DNA from: an uncultured Acidobacteriota bacterium
GTDB lineage: Bacteria; Acidobacteriota; UBA6911; RPQK01; JAJDTT01
Direction of reading: 5' to 3'
Length of the DNA stretch: 64,000 bases
Assembly (NCBI GenBank): GCA_951812665.1
Contig: CATOST010000025.1
Location: forward strand, 62,001 to 126,000
Each line of letters starts with the position of its first letter. The first letter of the stretch is position 1. This document shows, one piece after another, positions 61,462-64,000 of this stretch. Under the pieces are notes generated by a model that saw only the letters and a program-made list of their open reading frames with translations, made no database searches and was not told the origin of the DNA. The position numbers were made by a program, and so were the translations under genes.

Positions 61462-61767
61462 ATGCGCATGAGGATGCGAAAAAAGAACATCAAGGGCCTG
61501 ATGAGACAGGCTCAGCAGATGCAGGAGCAGTTGCAGCAACAGATGCTTCAGACCCGCGTGGAGGCCACTAGTGGCGGCGGAGCCGTCCACGTCGTCATGG
61601 ACGGATCCAAGAAGATGCACTCCATCCGCATCGATCCGGATGCCGTGGACCCGGATGACGTGGAGATGCTGCAGGATCTGGTCCTGGCTGCCGTCAACGA
61701 AGCGGGACGCAAGGTCGATGAGATGATGAGTTCCCAGGTCAGCAGTCTGACCGGCGGAATTCTTTGA
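61462..61767 (+). CDS. ybaB: YbaB/EbfC nucleoid-associated protein
   Basis: This 101-aa protein has the conserved pattern KGLMRQAQQMQEQLQQQML then VEATSGGGAVHVVMDGSKKM and VDPDDVEMLQDLVLAAVNEA. YbaB binds DNA as a tweezer-like dimer and is nearly always encoded between dnaX and recR, as here. CAGGAG precedes ATG 61462; a second ATG at 61468 is possible. Complete. Confidence 0.95.
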   Translation: MRMRMRKKNIKGLMRQAQQMQEQLQQQMLQTRVEATSGGGAVHVVMDGSKKMHSIRIDPDAVDPDDVEMLQDLVLAAVNEAGRKVDEMMSSQVSSLTGGIL

Positions 61768-61790
61768 CCCGCATCTCACTGGGAGAAGTC

Positions 61791-62393
61791 ATGAACACCC
61801 CCCACCCGGACCCCATCAACAGACTCGTCGACGAGTTGAAGCGCCTGCCCGGCATCGGCCCCAAATCGGCGCAACGGCTGGTCTTCCACCTGATTCGCAA
61901 GCCCGACTCCGAATGCGACCGGCTCGCCCAGGCCATTGGAGATCTCAAGCGCAGCCTGGTCTTCTGCTCCGTATGCAACCACATCGGCGGTGCCGATCCC
62001 TGCTCCATCTGCAAGCAGGCCAATCGGGACCGGGAAACCATCTGTGTTGTGGAGGAGCCCTTCAACGTGCTCTCCATCGAGAAGACGGGGCAATACCGGG
62101 GCCTCTACCACGTCCTGCACGGCGCCATCTCTCCCATCAATGGAATCGGACCGGAGGACCTCAAGTTGCGGAACCTGTTCGAGCGCTTTCGCGACGGCGA
62201 GGTCAAGGAGGTGATCGTGGCCACCAATCCCACCACCGAAGGCGAGGCCACGGCGCTCTATCTCTCCAAGCTCATCAAGCCTTTGGAGATCCGCGTCTCC
62301 CGGATCGCGCTCGGGATCCCCATGGGAAGCGATCTGGAGTACACCGACCAGTTGACCCTGACCCGGGCGTTGTCCGGGCGCCAGGATCTTTGA
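61791..62393 (+). CDS. recR: Recombination protein RecR
   Basis: This 200-aa protein starts at ATG 61791 (GGGAGAAG upstream). HhH motif LKRLPGIGPKSAQRLVFHLI, zinc finger Cys59, 62, 71, 74 (CSVCNHIGGADPCSIC), and Toprim domain TICVVEEPFNVLSIEKTGQY with HGAISPINGIGPEDL. RecR acts with RecO and RecF to load RecA on gaps. Length and motifs are canonical. Last gene of the dnaX cluster. Confidence 0.95.
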   Translation: MNTPHPDPINRLVDELKRLPGIGPKSAQRLVFHLIRKPDSECDRLAQAIGDLKRSLVFCSVCNHIGGADPCSICKQANRDRETICVVEEPFNVLSIEKTGQYRGLYHVLHGAISPINGIGPEDLKLRNLFERFRDGEVKEVIVATNPTTEGEATALYLSKLIKPLEIRVSRIALGIPMGSDLEYTDQLTLTRALSGRQDL

Positions 62394-62435
62394 CGGCCCG
62401 CCTTTCGCCGACTGGCGAAGAACGTTTTTCCTCAA

Positions 62436-62474
62436 ACAAAAATGCCTGCACCACCCGGAGGTGGTGCAGGCATT
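62436..62474 (-). terminator. Terminator of the OmpA-family gene (minus strand)
   Basis: AATGCCTGCACCACC (62441-62455) pairs with GGTGGTGCAGGCATT (62460-62474) with a four-base loop. Read on the minus strand the stem is followed by TTTTTGTTTG, a U-tract. On the plus strand there is no U-tract, so it serves mainly the OmpA-family gene but may also block read-through from recR. Confidence 0.85.
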
Positions 62475-62532
62475 CGGATCACTCGATGATCACCGGCTGG
62501 ATGGGACTCCATTCAGCCGCGGAGTCTGGGCT

Positions 62533-63786
62533 CTACGGAACGTAGAGTTCCACTTCGACCCGGCGATTCTCCTTGCGGCCCTCGCGTGTCTTGTTGTCGG
62601 CGACGGGCATGGATTCGCCGGCGCTCTTGGTGGCGATCCTGGAATCGCCGACGCTGTGCTGCGTGGTCAAGTAGGCCTTCGCCCGGTCGGCCCGCTTTGC
62701 TCCGGCCCTCATGTTGCCCTTCTCGCTGCCCACGGAGTCGGTGTGGCCGGTGATGGTGGCCATCAGACTCGGGTTCTGCTGCAACTTGAGGGCGATCTCG
62801 TCCAGCTTGGCCTTGGCCACGTTGTTGAGCCGGCCGTTGACCTGGATGACGATATTCTCGCGGACCTTGAAGGAGGCCGTGGCCATACCCTTTCCGCCGC
62901 GATCGTCACTGGCCGTGACCGAAACCGCGTGAGAGCCGCCGCCCATTCCGCTGGTGTTGACCGTGTAGGTGCTGCCCGAACCGGACATGCTGCGGCCGTT
63001 CACCGCCCAGGCGTAGGTGATGGGATCGCCTTCGGCGTCGCTGGCCTTGGCCGTGGCCATGACCGCTTCACCCATCATGACCTCCGACTTGCTGAGGCTC
63101 AGGGTCACCTTGGGATCGGTGTTGGGCCGGCGGTTGAGGGCCACGTTGAAGGTGCAACTGGCGGTCATGTTGTCCGAGTCCTTGACCGTGACCGTGGCCC
63201 GGTGGGACCCGATCGAACGGCCGGCGGTCCCGAACTGGAGGCTCGCCATGTTGCCGCTCACCGCACTCCCGTCGACCGCCCAGGAGTAGGTCAGGGGATC
63301 GTTGTTGGCATCCGATGCACTGGCCTTCAGCGTGATGCTCTTGCCCTCGGTCACATTCACCATGCTGGGGTTGCAGGCGATCGTGGGCTTCTGCTTGTTC
63401 TTTTCGACCATGACGTCGATGGAGCAAGTTTCCTGCAGCTTGCGGTCGTCGAGCTCAGCCGTCACCTGGACCGTTCCCGGCTTCAAGCCGGTCGCGTCGA
63501 AGGTGGCGGACACCGAAACCGGTGTGTTGGCATCCTGGTCCAACCCGCCTCCCGACACCCTGCCCTGGCTGGCCGACCAGGTGAGCGTCAATTTGTCGCT
63601 GTCTCCACCGAAAGTGAATCGGTCGGGATCGGAGGCCTGAACCGTCAACTGTACGGAACTGCCCTCGACCACGGACGCTCGACCGGCACCGCAGTCGAGC
63701 TGGGGCGGACGATTCACACAACCCGTCGCTACCAGAACCGCAAGACCCAGCACTGATATCGCCAGGAACCGTTTTCTCCAAGCCAT
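62533..63786 (-). CDS. OmpA-family lipoprotein with Ig-like repeats
   Basis: This protein has about 417 residues from ATG 63786 (GGGGGAA upstream). Lipobox VLVATGCVNRPPQ (Cys23). Three PKD/cadherin-like repeats are recognisable by DPL/DPI-TYxWAV segments (NDPLTYSWAVDGSAVSG; GDPITYAWAVNGRSMSGSG). The C-terminal OmpA domain has peptidoglycan-binding ATITGHTDSVGSEKGNMRAG and ENRRVEVELYVP. It probably anchors the outer membrane to peptidoglycan. Longer than Pal because of the repeats. Single gene with its own terminator, convergent with recR. Confidence 0.9.
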   Translation of the reverse strand: MAWRKRFLAISVLGLAVLVATGCVNRPPQLDCGAGRASVVEGSSVQLTVQASDPDRFTFGGDSDKLTLTWSASQGRVSGGGLDQDANTPVSVSATFDATGLKPGTVQVTAELDDRKLQETCSIDVMVEKNKQKPTIACNPSMVNVTEGKSITLKASASDANNDPLTYSWAVDGSAVSGNMASLQFGTAGRSIGSHRATVTVKDSDNMTASCTFNVALNRRPNTDPKVTLSLSKSEVMMGEAVMATAKASDAEGDPITYAWAVNGRSMSGSGSTYTVNTSGMGGGSHAVSVTASDDRGGKGMATASFKVRENIVIQVNGRLNNVAKAKLDEIALKLQQNPSLMATITGHTDSVGSEKGNMRAGAKRADRAKAYLTTQHSVGDSRIATKSAGESMPVADNKTREGRKENRRVEVELYVP

Positions 63787-63919
63787 GACATTCCCCCCTG
63801 TGGATGAATTCGAAGAACTATGCTCAGTCGGCATTATACAGGCGCGGTTTCGAATGTAAATACCCCGACAGAACCAAAAAGACCGAAGACTTCAGGTCTC
63901 TTCGAATACCGCCGCGTGA

Positions 63920-64000
63920 TCAGGTCCAGTTGATGCAGACACCGATCATTTCCGCCTCTCCCGAATCCATTCTGGAATAGACGTCTGGCAATTCCACCCA
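63920..64000 (-). CDS. Possible C-terminal end of a gene off the right edge
   Basis: The minus strand has an open frame entering at the window edge and ending VYSRMDSGEAEMIGVCINWT-stop (TGA at 63922-63920). Only 26 codons are visible and no family is recognisable. Confidence 0.3.
   Translation of the reverse strand, partial: WVELPDVYSRMDSGEAEMIGVCINWT

Overview
The window is about 64 kb of GC-rich bacterial DNA with mostly short intergenic gaps. It has many Tat-exported proteins, three DUF1501 genes, two planctomycete-type cytochrome proteins (DUF1549/DUF1553), a DUF1592/DUF1588-type protein, a PQQ-like/HEAT/cytochrome dehydrogenase, Gfo/Idh/MocA oxidoreductases and Asp-box sialidases. This repertoire is typical of Planctomycetes, Verrucomicrobia, Poribacteria-like sponge symbionts and some Acidobacteriota. 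I favour an uncultured acidobacterial or related polymer/sulfatide-degrading lineage, but nothing in the window fixes the phylum.

Region 1 (1-13.9 kb) is a decaying defence/toxin island. It starts with a multiply frameshifted alpha/beta hydrolase and CopG-type antitoxin. Next come deletion-riddled remains of a helicase and a DUF499 ATPase, the gene pair of the helicase/methylase/ATPase (Hma-like) defence set. An IS5 fragment follows. After that stands an intact three-gene operon: a coiled-coil protein, a Walker-A-less BrxD-like protein and a BrxD-like ATPase. It ends where a helicase partner would be expected. Then come a TumA/TumE-like pair, a Tat oxidoreductase with a truncated paralogue fragment, a RelA/SpoT-type toxin (toxSAS-like) with a coupled partner, a truncated IS630 transposase and an unknown membrane protein. 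Five same-strand copies of GGTGACTGTCCCCTT (one with a base change) lie in this region, and several sit exactly where gene fragments begin or end.

Region 2 (13.9-51 kb) is a catabolic/exported-enzyme region: cytochrome dehydrogenase, M19 dipeptidase homologue, TPR protein, sulfite-oxidase-like molybdoenzyme next to a ketopantoate-reductase-like protein, two D-2-hydroxyacid dehydrogenases, sialidase-like and beta-propeller hydrolases, a DapA-family aldolase, two PSD1+DUF1501 operons in opposite orientation, an ABC exporter, two MFS permeases, a chlorite-dismutase-family protein, a thioredoxin-like protein, glutamate dehydrogenase and a CNNM/HlyC-type protein. Gaps between genes often hold a GGGGACA...TGTCCCC hairpin family.

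Region 3 (51-59.6 kb) holds tRNA-Lys(TTT), tRNA-Ser(GGA) and tRNA-Ser(CGA). A 36-bp exact copy of part of tRNA-Ser(CGA) lies 4.3 kb downstream of that gene. It encloses just two genes (DUF1501 and a di-cytochrome DUF1588-type protein), which looks like a small tRNA-targeted insertion.

Region 4 (59.7-64 kb) is conserved core: dnaX-ybaB-recR facing an OmpA-family lipoprotein across a terminator hairpin.
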